Shown piece after piece: positions 22,643-57,700 of a stretch of 64,000 nucleotides of DNA. The position numbers were made by a program, and so were the translations under genes. Under the pieces are notes generated by a model. That model searched no databases. It was not told the origin of the DNA and saw only the letters and a program-made list of their open reading frames with translations. This DNA comes from Leptoclinus maculatus. Taxonomy: Eukaryota > Chordata > Actinopteri > Perciformes > Stichaeidae. The stretch lies in contig JAVDOI010000005.1 in assembly GCA_032191485.1 (NCBI GenBank), forward strand, positions 8,113,979-8,177,978. Reading direction: 5' to 3'. How positions within the stretch are numbered: the stretch's first letter is position 1; the number at the start of each line of letters is the position of its first letter.

Positions 22643-23244
22643 TTACCATATATAAATACATATATACATGTGTGTATATGTGTGTGTGTATAACACAATA
22701 AACTGTAAATGCATATCGACTCTCAGGTTTCAATAAAACAGCGTCATCAATTCATGCATAGAGGAACTTCACTGACAACACACTGGCTACGTATCATACT
22801 AATAAAGATCACTGTGTGTTTATGAAATATTAAAATCACATTTTAAAAATGCTTGAATAAAACCAAAGCCTGCGGTGAGAACTCAATGAATTTAGGAGTA
22901 TTTACTGAGTAATAAAGATTGATATTCATGGCCATCTATCAATCAGTAGCATCAGAACTCTCTCTGTGCTGTTCACACAGGATATTAGAGTCAATGTGCG
23001 TCTGTAACTTGTCAGAAGTCATTCCTGCTTCAAACAAGAAGCCCTGTGACGTCCTTTAAAGGTCCATGAACATCTCACTCCTCATCCTCTATGTACCTGA
23101 CACTATCCATCCTGTCCATTACAAGGGTTACAAGGGTTCACTGGGCCCAGCGGTTCCTGTGGAGTGTGTGTGTATGTGTGTAAATGTAACTATCTGTATG
23201 CATAAATGCTGCGTACAGAGTCTGAAGCGTCTCAAAGTCCAGGT

Positions 23245-44950
<21,706 letters not shown>

Positions 44951-45274
44951 CCTTGGTGGAGCTCCGACAACTGACGGAGGACCCAGAGACCAAGCAAGGG
45001 AGGAGCAGGAGGAGGAGGAGGGGAGTCCCTGCTGATCATTCCCCCATCCCCTGGTGTTGACGGAGGAGAGGACTCAGAAAAAGACCGACGACTTATGAAA
45101 ACCAAACAAATTGAGGAGGCGATGCAGGCAGCCGTGACCATCCGCACCCTCAAGTGTGTTCGCAGCAGGGTGCGTGTTCTCTTCCGTGGATCTGCTCCAT
45201 GGATGCGGCCCGGTGACTGACTGACTGACTGGTTGTGGTGACTTGTGCTGGGCTGTGGCAGAGGCACGTTGGTG

Positions 45275-45282
45275 TGACGTCA
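45275..45282. promoter_or_regulatory. CRE palindrome TGACGTCA
   Basis: Full CRE about 325 bases upstream of the npdc1 start codon, in the presumed promoter region. Confidence 0.5.
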
Positions 45283-45735
45283 ACACGCTGCGCTCCCTCC
45301 ATGCTGCCTTCAGGTACTATGAGGTTGTGAGGTGTGATCAGAGTCAGCGCACTAATATCAGACGCCTCACTAGCGCCGACTGAAGACGGGATACACGCGT
45401 GTAATTATAGTCAGATCTAGTGTCCCCTAGATCAGTTAAATGACACAGTCTCACAGTCAGTGATTTATTACCAGCTGTCCTTTCTGCATTTGGCAGTTTA
45501 AACTGTACTTTCAGCCTGAAGTATGTGTTTAACTTCTGTATTTGTCTGATATTATTTATAGTTTTGTCTATGTGTCTATGTTTGTGATTGGTCAGATGCT
45601 GCAAACCTTTTATGTGAACAGCTCACAACTAGATTGAGAAACCCTGGGTTGATTAACCGAGTTAATAACCAGCTTCCTGGGTCCATTTAGCAGTTGTTGG
45701 GGTTAGTTCAACCAGATAACAAAAATATACGTATG

Positions 45736-47909
45736 TGACTTTTTACGTAACAATAGTTTATTTGAGGATTTTCAGTCAGGATTTAGAAAGCATCACAGCA
45801 CTGAGACAGCTCTGGTAAAAATAACTAATGACCTTCTAATTGCATCAGACAAAGGACTTGTCTCTGTTCTGGTCTTGTTAGACCTTAGTGCTGCGTTCGA
45901 CACCATAGACCATTACGTCCTGTTACAGAGACTAGAACATTATATTGGCATTAAAGCTGGTTTAAATCCTATTTATCAGATTGATCTCAGTTTGTATAAA
46001 CGATGAAACCTCGATGAAGACCAACGTTAGTCATGGAGTTCCACAAGGTTCTGTGCTTGGACCAATCTTATTCACCTTATATATGCTTCCTTTAGGCAAT
46101 ATTATCAGAAAACACTCCATAAACTTTCATTGTTATGCAGATGATACTCAATTATATCTATCGATCAAACCAGATGAAACCAAACAGCTCACTAAACTTC
46201 AAACATGTCTTAAGGACATAAAAACCTGGATGACCATCCAGCAGCACCGTAAAGAATCTCAGAGTTATCTTTGATCAGGATTTGTCTTTTAACTCTCAGA
46301 TAAAACTAATTTCAAGGAATGCCTTTTTTCACCGACGTAGCATTTAAAAAATCAGGCACATCCTGTCTCAAAGCGATGCAGAGAAATGAGTTCATGCATT
46401 TGTTACATCTAGACTAGATTACTGTAATTCCTACTGTAAGTCTGTTAAATCTCTCCAGTGGATCCAGAATGCTGCAGCTCGTGTACTAAGAAGAACTAAG
46501 AAAAGAGATCATATTACTCCTGTATTAGCTTCTCTGTACTGGCTCCCTGTAACATCTAGAATATCATTTAAAGTCCTTCTCCTCACCTATAAAGCCCTAA
46601 TTGGTCAGACACCATCATATCTTAAGGAGCTTATAGTACCATATTACCCCACTAGAGAGCTGTGCTCCCAGAATTCAGGGTGACTTGTGGTTCAGAGTCT
46701 TAAAAAGTAGGATGGGAACCAGAGCCTTCAGTTATCAAGATCCTCTTCTGTGGAACCAGCTTCCTGTTTCAGTCTGGGGGGCAGACACACTCACCACATT
46801 TAAGAGTAGGCTTAAGACTTTCCTCTTTGATAACGCTTATAGTTAGGGCTGGCTCAGGTTTATAGTTAGGGCCGGCTCAGGTTTATAGTTAGGGCCGGCT
46901 CGGGTTTATAGTTAGGGCCGGCTCGGGTTTATAGTTAGGGCCGGCTCGGGTTTATAGTTAGGGCCGGCTCGGGTTTATAGTTAGGGCCGGCTCGGGTTTA
47001 TAGTTAGGGCTGGCTCAGGTTTATAGTTAGGGCTGGCTCAGGTCTATAGTTAGGGCTGGCTCAGGTTTATAGTTAGGGCCGGCTCAGGTTCATAGTTAGG
47101 GCCGGCTCAGGTTTATAGTTAGGGCTGGCTCAGGTCTATAGTTAGGGCTGGCTCAGGTTTATAGTTAGGGCCGGCTCAGGTTTATAGTTAGGGATGGCTC
47201 AGGTTTATAGTTAGGGCCGGCTCAGGTTTATAGTTAGGGCTGGCTCAGGTTTATAGTTAGGGCCGGCTCAGGTTTATAGTTAGGGCCGGCTCAGGTTTAT
47301 AGTTAGGGCCGGCTCAGGTTCATAGTTAGGGCTGGCTCAGGTTTATAGTTAGGGCTGGCTCAGGTTTGCCTTGAACCAGCCCCTAGATAAGCTGCTATAG
47401 GCCTAGACTGCTGGAGGACTTCCTAGGATACACTGAGCTCCTCTCTCCTCTTCTCTCTCTCCTTCTGTGTGAATTCATGTCCCATTAATGCTCATTACTG
47501 ACTTTGCTTCTTCTCTGGAGTCTTTGTGCTTTCTCTCCTCACAGGTTTCATGGATCGTGGTTTTATCTGGACCCTGGTCCTGCTGACACCCACTCCTATC
47601 ATTATTATTAGTAGTCACATTGCTTGCTATTGCCGATACCATTACTACTTTTGTTTTTGGTATTCTTTTATGTTGTTCATTCTGTACAAATGACACACTT
47701 CTGTCCATCCTGATAGAGGATGTTGCTCTTTGTTGCTCTCTAAGGTTTCTTCCTCTTTTCTCCCGTTAAAGAGTTTTTGGGGAGTTCTTCCTGTTCCGAT
47801 GTGAGGGTCAAAGGTCAGAGGATGTCGTATGTGTACAGATTGTAAAGCCCTCTGAAGAAAATTTGTGATTTTGGGCTATACCAAATAAGTTGAATTGAAT
47901 TGAATTAAA
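45736..47909 (+). mobile_element. LINE family A (L2/Rex-like) with 3' terminus
   Basis: The plus strand encodes FEDFQSGFRKHHSTETALVK, VLLDLSAAFDTIDHYVLL, VSHGVPQGSVLGPILFTLYM, YADDTQLYLSIKPDE, then after stops and a deletion QNAAARVLRRTKKRDHITPV and YLKELIVPYYPTRELCSQ. The 3' UTR contains a 23-bp minisatellite and ends in tandem TTGAA repeats near 47893-47909, typical of these non-LTR elements. It is 5' truncated and inactive. Confidence 0.88.
46840..47370. repeat. 23-bp minisatellite inside LINE A 3' UTR
   Basis: About 23 copies of TATAGTTAGGGCYGGCTCRG plus GTT; C/T and A/G variants alternate in blocks. Confidence 0.96.
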
Positions 47910-48185
47910 AAGTACTCACACAATATTTTGCATCAATCCATATTTGTTGGCGTTTAGCGGTCAAAGCTTTACTCTCCCCATGCTCCTGTTTTAATGGGGC
48001 GGTCCGGCATCGCTCTGTGCGTGTTTGAGATAGGGGGGAGGAGAAGGTGGACTGTTGCACGTAATGGAGGGCCAAGGGGACTCTGTGTTTGCATCAATGA
48101 TGCTTGGTGCACAAAAGCAGTCAAAGTTGATAAACAAAACTAAAACATGTAGTAATATATAATGAAATATAATTGATATAGCTGC

Positions 48186-48365
48186 TAAACATTACATTAC
48201 AATCATTTAGCAGACGCTGTTATCCAAAGCGACTCACAATTCAGATTCCATCACATTTCTACACCGTAGGCACAGCTACGGGGTTAAGTGTCTTGCTCAA
48301 GGACATGCGATTAGTGGAGCCGGGGATCAAACCGCCGATCCTCTGACTGGACGGCCCTGCTACCC
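48186..48365 (-). mobile_element. SINE-like repeat, second type
   Basis: CATTTAGCAGACGCTGTTAT and CCAAAGCGACTCACAATTCA, with TTAAGTGTCTTGCTCAAGGA and GATCAAACCGCCGATCCT (a reversed B-box), are features of an abundant fish SINE-like family. A C homopolymer follows. Confidence 0.6.
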
Positions 48366-48385
48366 CCCCCCCCCCCCCCCCTAAA

Positions 48386-49481
48386 CAACAACAACTACAA
48401 GCAAAGCTGTTCAGTGAATCCCCTCTCCATTCAACCGGAGTGCTGTACTTGGTTTTGTTCAGGAGGAAGACTTCAATTTAATCTTAAAAGCAGAAATATT
48501 TGAAAGCATGACAGCCGAAATACAAAGTCTATATATAAAATCCCTCCTGGTGGAACAGAGGTGAAAACATCCTGTATTGCCTTCAAATAATTATTCCACT
48601 GTTAATCAATTTTCCTCATTTAATGTTCTCTTTAATGAGTCAACACACGCATGATTTACTCTTCTACGCCCCGTTGTCTTTGATTTGTGGAAATAACCTT
48701 TAAGTGTGTGTGTGTGTGTGTGTGTGGCACCTATATGATACATAAAATGATTTTATTGAATGTATAAAATAACCCCCTGGGCTTTAATAGCTCATAAAAA
48801 CAAGGATCAACTAAAACATGGAATTAGTATGCATATATAAAATATCTGCAGGATCTTACTAAATGATTGATGTACTGTAAAAGGACATCTAGAGCTCACG
48901 ATAATTTATTCATGGGAATCTAAGTTACGTATTTTTAAATTGACCGAACAACTTAATCACATATATGGATGGATTATATCAGAAGGAATCAATCTATGGG
49001 AGAGACGTCAACAGAAGGTCCAAAACCAACATGTCTAAGCAGTCTTCACATTAATAAACGTGTTACATAATCATAATCATTAGAATCCGTTTTTATTTTG
49101 TTAAGACATCAGTCTGTGTGTCCTATCTGCTCCTCAGATACACAGAAGTAACACGAGAACAATGGTCATAAAACAGTAGGCTCCGCCCTCACTAGGATCT
49201 ACTTCATACATTGTGGTTCTCTCTCTTCTGAGTCCATCCAGGACCTGAGAACCATGAGAACCGTTTCTGGAAGAAGTTTCTCAGTTAACATTTTAAGACT
49301 AAAGATGATTTATGATCGTCCTTATCATCACGTTCCAATGTTCATCTTTCTATGTTAAAATATTTGTTTTACCTAATCTGGCTAGTTTACAAAAACTGTA
49401 AATCTGGATCTCATAAATCAAAGAGATTCACATTCTGACTGCCAGTCGAGTACTTGAGTGAGTGAATTAGCTCTCAGTTCA
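48386..49481. other. Intergenic stretch before the 15-bp minisatellite
   Basis: AT-rich with a short TG run near 48700; nothing else recognised. Confidence 0.5.
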
Positions 49482-52400
49482 CTGAGTGAGTGAGTAGGGA
49501 GTAAGAGAGTAGGGAGTGAGTGAGTAGGGAGTGAGTGAGTAGGGAGTGAGTGTGTAGGGAGTGAGTGTGTAGGGAGTGAGTGTGTAGGGAGTAAGAGAGT
49601 AGGGAGTGAGTGAGTAGGGAGTAAGAGAGTAGGGAGTGAGTGTGTAGGGAGTGAGTGAGTAGGGAGTGAGTGTGTAGGGAGTGAGTGAGTAGGGAGTGAG
49701 TGAGTAGGGAGTGAGTGTGTAGGGAGTGAGTGTGTAGGGAGTGAGTGTGTAGGGAGTAAGAGAGTAGGGAGTGAGTGAGTAAGGAGTAAGAGAGTAGGGA
49801 GTGAGTGTGTAGGGAGTGAGTGAGTAGGGAGTGAGTGTGTAGGGAGTGAGTGAGTAGGGAGTAAGAGAGTAGGGAGTGAGTGTGTAGGGAGTGAGTGAGT
49901 AGGGAGTGAGTGTGTAGGGAGTGAGTGAGTAGTGAGTGAGTGAGTAGGGAGTGAGTGAGTAGGGAGTGAGTGTGTAGGGAGTAAGAGAGTAGGGAGTGAG
50001 TGTGTAGGGAGTGAGTGAGTAGGGAGTAAGAGAGTAGGGAGTGAGTGTGTAGGGAGTGAGTGAGTAGGGAGTGAGTGAGTAGGGAGTGAGTGAGTAGGGA
50101 GTAAAAGAGTAGGGAGTGAGTGTGTAGGGAGTGAGTGAGTAGTGAGTGAGTGAGTAGGGAGTGAGTGAGTAGGGAGTGAGTGTGTAGGGAGTAAGAGAGT
50201 AGGGAGTGAGTGTGTAGGGAGTGAGTGAGTAGGGAGTAAGAGAGTAGGGAGTGAGTGTGTAGGGAGTGAGTGAGTAGGGAGTGAGTGAGTAGGGAGTGAG
50301 TGAGTAGGGAGTAAGAGAGTAGGGAGTGAGTGAGTAGGGAGTGAGTGAGTAGGGAGTGAGTGAGTAGGGAGTGAGTGTGTAGGGAGTGAGTGTGTAGGGA
50401 GTGAGTGAGTAGGGAGTGAGTGAGTAGGGAGTGAGTGAGTAGTGAGTGAGTGAGTAGGGAGTGAGTGAGTAGGGAGTAAGAGAGTAGGGAGTGAGTGAGT
50501 AGGGAGTGAGTGAGTAGGGAGTGAGTGTGTAGGGAGTGAGTGTGTAGGGAGTGAGTGTGTAGGGAGTGAGTGAGTAGGGAGTGAGTGAGTAGGGAGTGAG
50601 TGAGTAGGGAGTGAGTGAGTAGGGAGTGAGTGAGTAGTGAGTGAGTGAGTAGGGAGTGAGTGTGTAGGGAGTGAGTGAGTAGGGAGTAAGAGAGTAGGGA
50701 GTGAGTGAGTAGGGAGTGAGTGAGTAGGGAGTAAGAGAGTAGGGAGTGAGTGAGTAGGGAGTGAGTGAGTAGGGAGTGAGTGAGTAGGGAGTGAGTGAGT
50801 AGGGAGTGAGTGAGTAGGGAGTGAGTGTGTAGGGAGTAAGAGAGTAGGGAGTGAGTAAGTAGGGAGTGAGTGAGTAGGGAGTGAGTGAGTAGGGAGTGAG
50901 TGTGTAGGGAGTGAGTGAGTAGGGAGTGAGTGAGTAGGGAGTGAGTGAGTAGGGAGTGAGTGAGTAGGGAGTGAGTGAGTAGGGAGTGAGTGAGTAGTGA
51001 GTGAGTGAGTAGGGAGTGAGTGTGTAGGGAGTGAGTGAGTAGGGAGTAAGAGAGTAGGGAGTGAGTGAGTAGGGAGTGAGTGAGTAGGGAGTAAGAGAGT
51101 AGGGAGTGAGTGAGTAGGGAGTGAGTGAGTAGGGAGTGAGTGAGTAGGGAGTGAGTGAGTAGGGAGTGAGTGAGTAGGGAGTGAGTGTGTAGGGAGTAAG
51201 AGAGTAGGGAGTGAGTAAGTAGGGAGTGAGTGAGTAGGGAGTGAGTGAGTAGGGAGTGAGTGTGTAGGGAGTGAGTGAGTAGGGAGTGAGTGAGTAGGGA
51301 GTGAGTGTGTAGGGAGTGAGTGAGTAGGGAGTGAGTGAGTAGGGAGTGAGTGAGTAGGGAGTGAGTGAGTAGTGAGTGAGTGTGTAGGGAGTGAGTGAGT
51401 AGGGAGTGAGTGAGTAGGGAGTGAGTGAGTAGGGAGTGAGTGAGTAGGGAGTAAGAGAGTAGGGAGTGAGTGAGTAGGGAGTGAGTGAGTAGTGAGTGAG
51501 TGTGAAGGGAGTGAGTGAGTAGGGAGTGAGTGTGTAGGGAGTGAGTGAGTAGGGAGTGAGTGAGTAGGGAGTAAGAGAGTAGGGAGTGAGTGAGTAGGGA
51601 GTGAGTGTGTAGGGAGTGAGTGAGTAGGGAGTGAGTGAGTAGGGAGTGAGTGTGTAGGGAGTGAGTGTGTAGGGAGTAAGAGAGTAGGGAGTGAGTGTGT
51701 AGGGAGGGAGTGAGTGTGTAGGGAGTGAGTGAGTAGTGAGTGAGTGTGAAGGGAGTGAGTGAGTAGGGAGTGAGTGTGTAGGGAGTGAGTGAGTAGGGAG
51801 TGAGTGAGTAGGGAGTGAGTGAGTAGGGAGTGAGTGAGTAGGGAGTAAGAGAGTAGGGAGTGAGTGAGTAGGGAGTGAGTGTGTAGGGAGTGAGTGAGTA
51901 GGGAGTGAGTGTGGAGGGAGTGAGTGAGTAGGGAGTGAGTGTGTAGGGAGTGAGTGAGTAGGGAGTGAGTGAGTAGGGAGTAAGAGAGTAGGGAGTGAGT
52001 GAGTAGGGAGTGAGTGTGTAGGGAGTGAGTGAGTAGGGAGTGAGTGTGGAGGGAGTGAGTGAGTAGGGAGTGAGTGAGTAGGGAGTGAGTGTGTAGGGAG
52101 TGAGTGAGTAGGGAGTGAGTGAGTAGGGAGTAAGAGAGTAGGGAGTGAGTGAGTAGGGAGTGAGTGTGTAGGGAGTGAGTGAGTAGGGAGTGAGTGTGGA
52201 GGGAGTGAGTGAGTAGGGAGTGAGTGAGTAGGGAGTGAGTGTGTAGGGAGTGAGTGTGTAGGGAGGGAGTGAGTGTGTAGGGAGTGAGTGAGTAGGGAGT
52301 GAGTGTGTAGGGAGGGAGTGAGTGTGTAGGGAGTGAGTGTGTAGGGAGTGAGTGTGTAGGGAGTGAGTGTGTAGGGAGTGAGTGAGTAGGGAGTGAGTGT

Positions 52401-53098
52401 GTAGGGAGTGAGTGTGTAGGGAGTGAGTGAGTAGGGAGTGAGTGAGTAGGGAGTGAGTGTGTAGGGAGTGAGTGAGTGAGTAGGGAGTGAGTGTGTAGGG
52501 AGTGAGTGAGTAGGGAGTGAGTGAGTAGGGGGTGAGTGCGTAGGGAGTGAGTGCGTAGGGAGTGAGTGAGTAGGGAGTGAGTGTGTAGGGAGTGAGTAGT
52601 GAGTGAGTGAGTAGGGAGTGAGTGAGAAGGGAGTGAGTGAGAAGGGAGTGAGTGAGTAGGGAGTGAGTGAGAAGGGAGTGAGTGTAGGGAGTGAGTGAGT
52701 AGGGAGTGAGTGAGAAGGGAGTGAGTGAGAAGGGAGTGAGTGAGTAGGGAGTGAGTGTGTAGGGAGTGAGTGTGTAGGGAGTGAGTGTAGGGAGTGAGTG
52801 AGTAGGGAGTGAGTGTGTAGGGAGTGAGTGTGTAGGGAGTAAGTGAGTAGGGAGTGAGTATGTAGTGAGTGAGTAGGGAGTGAGTGAGAAGGGAGTGAGT
52901 GAGTGAGTAGGGAGTGAGTGAGTAGGGAGTGAGTGAGTAGGGAGTGAGTGAGAAGGGAGTGAGTGAGTAGGGAGTGAGTGAGTAGGGAGTGAGTGAGTAG
53001 GGAGTGAGTGTGTAGGGAGTGAGTGTGTAGGGAGTGAGTGTGTAGGGAGTGAGTGAGAAGGGAGTAAGTGAGAAGGGAGTGAGAGTGAGTGTGTGAGA
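49482..53098. repeat. 3.6-kb minisatellite, 15-bp unit, about 240 copies
   Basis: The unit is AGGGAGTGAGTGAGT with variants GTGTGT, AAGAGAGT and AGTGAGT. Most of the left 2.2 kb is in perfect 15-base register. The length is a multiple of three and the minus strand lacks stop triplets, so two minus frames stay open for over 1200 codons; these are not genes. Confidence 0.98.
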
Positions 53099-54012
53099 GA
53101 AGACGTCATACATCATATATCCAATAAAGACCACATGGACAAACTGATAATAATTCATTGATAATGATTTATTATCAATAACAGTCATTTGTTTCACGCA
53201 AGAGTAAAATAATTGTAAAAGGTGCCAAATAATAAATAAAGTGTGTGTGTGTAGGGGAGGGTGGGAAGAAAGATCAGCTAAGGCACTTATTAAATGATAT
53301 CAAATGTAAAATGACAGTTCACCGGTCCATAGAAGTATTTATACATAATATACACAAGTTTACTCTTTTAAAATAGTGTTATTCCCACCGACACAAAATA
53401 ATGCAAAGTCTTAAGATGTCGGCATGCACATCGAGACAATTGATGAATTTTATTGTGGAAAAAATAAAATCAACTTTGAGACTCATTCTGGGAAGTATTG
53501 GTCTGTGAAGCGGTTTCTAATACCGAACAGCTTTCAATTAATGTATTTACACCAACAACTGTAAAAAAAATGATCTAATTGCTGAAAGTTATTGAATGCA
53601 TCTCAGAAGTTAAAGAAGATAGACTCAAGAGCTAAATGAACTTACATGCATTCTACCAACGACGACATGTTTTCATGAGTACAGACTCACGGGCTGCTCC
53701 TGACTACGACTTCGGTGCTCACGTGTTCATACCAGGTGAAGAGAAAATAAAGTGTGAAACTTGTGTGGAGTGAAAGCTCAGAGTTTGGTGAGGATTTTCT
53801 GCTGGATACAAAGTTGTGAAAATGACAATATTTGACAATATGACCACAGCACCTGAGCCCTGCTCGGTAAGAATAATCTACTGAGTGAATAATGTGCCTG
53901 AAACTGGTGTGGAACTGAAAACTGATATGGTTAAAACTGCATTAAGTCACTGGTTTCTCCATTTCCTGCACTGCAGCAACACATTTCTCCCTCAGCCCTC
54001 AGGGTGCACCTC
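53099..54012 (-). other. niban2: Presumed niban2 3' UTR and flank
   Basis: Minus-strand AATAAA hexamers (TTTATT on plus) occur near 53449 and 53168 and could end the niban2 transcript just before the minisatellite. Confidence 0.4.
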
Positions 54013-54779
54013 TCAGGGCTGAGGGGATGCTGTGCTTCGGTTCACATCCTCCTCCTCATCCTCATCCTCAGCCACCGCCCCGTCACTGGTGGGAGACTGG
54101 AAGCCACCGTCTTGTGGAGGCAAGGGGAAGCCAGACATCGCCTTCGGGAGGCTCTCTGGAGCACTTTCTGGAGCTCCAGGTGAGATTTCCTCGGGTGGTG
54201 ATGGCGGTGGAAATACCTTCTCTGACACCTCGTGGCTGGAGGGAGGCTGTTCCTCCTGGCTGTCCCCTCCCTTAGCCTTCTCCTCTTCGGCTGAAGCACT
54301 TTGTGTATCACATTCAACCTTCATTGGGACTTTGTTTATACCCTGATCCTTGTTGGCTTCTTCTTCCTTCAAGACACAACCTGAAGGGTTCACCAAAGCT
54401 TCGGGACTTGCAGATCCATTCTTGTCAACAGAAGCTTTTCCATCAGAGTTCTCCTCCCCATCTCCATCCTTCTGCTCCTCCTCTGGGATGTCGTTTACAG
54501 CAGGCACCTCCATATACGACTCATTGGGCAGGACAGGGGAGTCTTCAACCTGGATCATGGACACCACCTGCTTCATCCTCCGCCTCTTCTGGGACTCCCC
54601 ACCTTCACCCTCGGTGTCCTCGCCTGCCCCGTCCGCCTCTCCTGGGGCTGGACTGTAGTCCCCGGCCCAGTCTATGGAGGGGTTGTCTCCAAGCAAGTGC
54701 AGGCTGGGGTCACTGCTGCTGAGGACAATGCTGTCCCTGTACAGGTTGTGTCTCCTCTGGATCGCCGCCTCCTTCACAG
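54013..54779 (-). CDS. niban2: niban2 last coding exon
   Basis: Acceptor CTGTACTGTAG. Encodes AVKEAAIQRRHNLYRDSIVL, SDPSLHLLGDNPSIDWAGDY, RRRMKQVVSMIQVEDSPVLP and a long Glu/Ser/Pro-rich disordered tail ending NRSTASPQP and TGA. Confidence 0.92.
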
Positions 54780-57700
54780 CTACAGTACAGAGAGAAGAGG
54801 TAAAGATGTGCTTCAACACGAGAAACAATATGTGCCTGAATTAATTAAAAGTATATACAAAACTATGACCAATTCCTAACTACATTTGTGATCCCCTGGT
54901 CTTCAGGGGTCTTGTCATTTCATAGAGGAAGTCCTGGAGAGGACTTTGTCATGTGGTGTTGAACACTTCTATTCTACTTCTTCATTTATTGCTTGAATAA
55001 TCTACAGAGTCAAGTGAACATGCACAATTATAGAAATAGTTTTCATGTGATATTGTAAATTACAGCAAGCATACAATTAAAATATAGATCTAATCTAAAC
55101 AAATAAATACATTTCTGTTGGTTTAAATGTATCTCTGATGCTTATAAACTATAACTACTGCAACTATGGGAAGTCAAACGCACACATTGGTGCTTAATGT
55201 GTGCAGTGTTTTGTAGAGATGAGTTTACATTATAATGACAATATAACAAGAACAGATTAAGGAGCTTATTGGACCCTATTGCCCCAGTAATGAAGGGTTA
55301 CTTGTGGTTCCTAGAGTCTCTACAAGTAGAACTGGAACCAGAGCCTTCAGTTATCAAGCTCCTCCTCTGTGGAACCAGTAAGATTCCTGATCCACGGTAT
55401 AATGAACACACAGGAGGAATAACACTGACCCATCATGATGTCCTTTATGATCAAATGCAGCACCACCTCTTCAAAGATGTTCCCCACCAGAATGAAACGG
55501 GAGAAGTCCTCAAAGATCAGCTCCTGGAAGCGCGGCAGCTCCTATTGTTTACAGCATCAGTCAAAACCGTCAATAAACTCCTCATTTAACAATAGTTTTT
55601 ATGTAACATACCAAACGTGTTAGAAAGATAGTCTTGTTCATCTAAAGCTAGATGAACAAGATGTACAGTATACACACAATATATAAAACATCATTGCCAA
55701 TACATTGATATTTTCCCATGAATTTCATGGAACACACATTCATTAATATATTTCCATTAATCTTCCAGGTTATGCTCACCGAGGCACAGGACGGGCTGAG
55801 CTGTTTCAGCATGTAGGGGAGGAAGATCTGGAGGAGAGCCTCACGGAAGAAACGCTTTCTCACCGTGCTGCTGTCATAGTCATATTTCTGAACCAAAGAA
55901 AAGAGAGAACAATATATTACCACCACCACAGGAGCTTTATGAACTGCTTCTGTCCAAAACTCAGTTTAAAAGTTGACATTTCCTCTAATAAAATGACTGT
56001 TGACACCAGAGCAAGATACATCACCATAGGAAGAACAGAAATAAGTTCATTCACTCCACTGCATCTATTCTCAGGGCACCTGGTCACAATTTGTTGTTGT
56101 TAGAAAAATGCCGAAAAGATGAAAACTAATTTCTTCTTCTTCTTTCCTACCACATTAACTGTCCCACAACCTTTCACATTCATTTTGAGACCCTTTGGAG
56201 GGGCCGGACCACTAGGTTGGGAACCACTAGACTACACATCTAACTGGTTTACATCCTGCATGTGCATTGATGCATTAGTATTAATCTACCAACCGGTAGA
56301 TGAATCAACTCGTCAATCGCCAGAAAACTAATTGCCAACTATTTTGATATCCTCCTCATCGTTGAAAGTCTATCGTGTAAGATTTGGCGCCATCTAGAAG
56401 TGAGGTTGGAGATTGCAGCAAACTAAAACTTATCCTGTGTGCCAAGCATGTTGAGAACCACAGGGGCCGATGTGAACATCTGGGCTACTGTAGAAACATG
56501 GCAGCTGGCTCCATATGCAGATATAAACGGCTCATTGTAAGGAAACCAAAACACATCAATTCCTATTTTCAGGTGATTATACACTTATGAACACATACCT
56601 TTTAAATATGATATTCCATCTCCACCAATAGTTTCCCTTAAATGCTACAAACTGTTCCTTCAAGCCAAGATGTCAAACATTTATGAATTTCAACTTCTTA
56701 ATTGTGAAGATTTTCTGCTTTTTCATGTCTTGTGTGATATCAAACTGAACATCTCTGTTGGACATTTGAAGACGTCAATTTGGGCTTTAGGAACCAACAA
56801 CCAACCAACAACCAACAACCAACCAACCAACCAACCACCAACCAACCAACCAACAACCAACAACCAACAACCACCAACCAACAACCACCAACCAACCAAC
56901 AACCAACAACCAACAACCAACCAACCACCAACCAACCAACCAACCAACCAACAACCAACCAACCACAGCAGTAGATGCATTTAAACAGGTTGACTGTGAT
57001 TAAAGCAGGTAAATCAGTCGGATCTATCGAATGATCATTGACGAGTGATTCTTAGAGTATCTGTTGTCCACAGATACTTTATAACGTATGAAAAGTTGAT
57101 CCTTCAGTTCATGAAATCCCTGCAGCAGAAGGCAGCAGGACACACATGTCGATACATCTGCAGCTTCTGAAGTGGCCAACCAGACCACAGAGAGCCTCCT
57201 TCAGCTTCTTTTATTTAATTCAGCAGTTTGTGTTCTACTCTTGAAATGCATTGCAAAGCGTTTGAAGATCAATATAGTAGAATTACAGTAGATGGCTCCA
57301 GGTGTATTTGGAGGGCTGGCAGCAGTATTATTATCAAACTTTATCGGTTTCAGATTCAACTGCATCAGCTTTGATCAAAGTCCTATTAAGTTCTAAAGAG
57401 ATAGATCCTGATGCTTCAGGAGACATTCACCAGTGTCCCCGCGCCAACAACTTGCAGGTCAAATATGGGATCGACGTCACCCTGGGTAACTACTGCTGGT
57501 GTGGGAGAACACCAAATCATTTCTGTGATGAATTGATTCATAATAAATGTGGAAACATCACGCCAAAGATTGGCTATGAGGAGTGACTCATATTGCCCTG
57601 GTGTGCTTGACGGAAATGTGTCCCTCGGGTTGGGGTTGAGCCTTGTGGCGCAGAAGATACACTGCGTTGCTCAGAGGAGGATTTGCTTGATCCATTTCAT

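Larger units (their letters stand above)
20369..23244. other. Intergenic region between the LINE nest and npdc1
   Basis: No gene recognised. It holds a small perfect hairpin (GATTCTCGT / ACGAGAATC, 20614-20637), a GTCCT pentamer array and a TA microsatellite. The npdc1 3' UTR should lie at its right end; I found no clear polyadenylation signal for it. Confidence 0.5.

Noticed and set aside
49418..53197. Two overlapping minus-strand frames of 1259 and 1211 codons with THSLP/LTPYS repeats
   Set aside because: They are translations of the 15-bp minisatellite, whose length is divisible by three and which lacks stop triplets on that strand. There is no promoter, domain or splice context.
54027..54722. 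Plus-strand frames of 80-140 codons
   Set aside because: Shadows of the last niban2 exon, whose minus-strand frame is conserved and in phase with its neighbours.
57302..57586. 94-codon Cys-containing plus-strand ORF
   Set aside because: No recognised fold and no splice sites; just upstream of a LINE relic in a niban2 intron.
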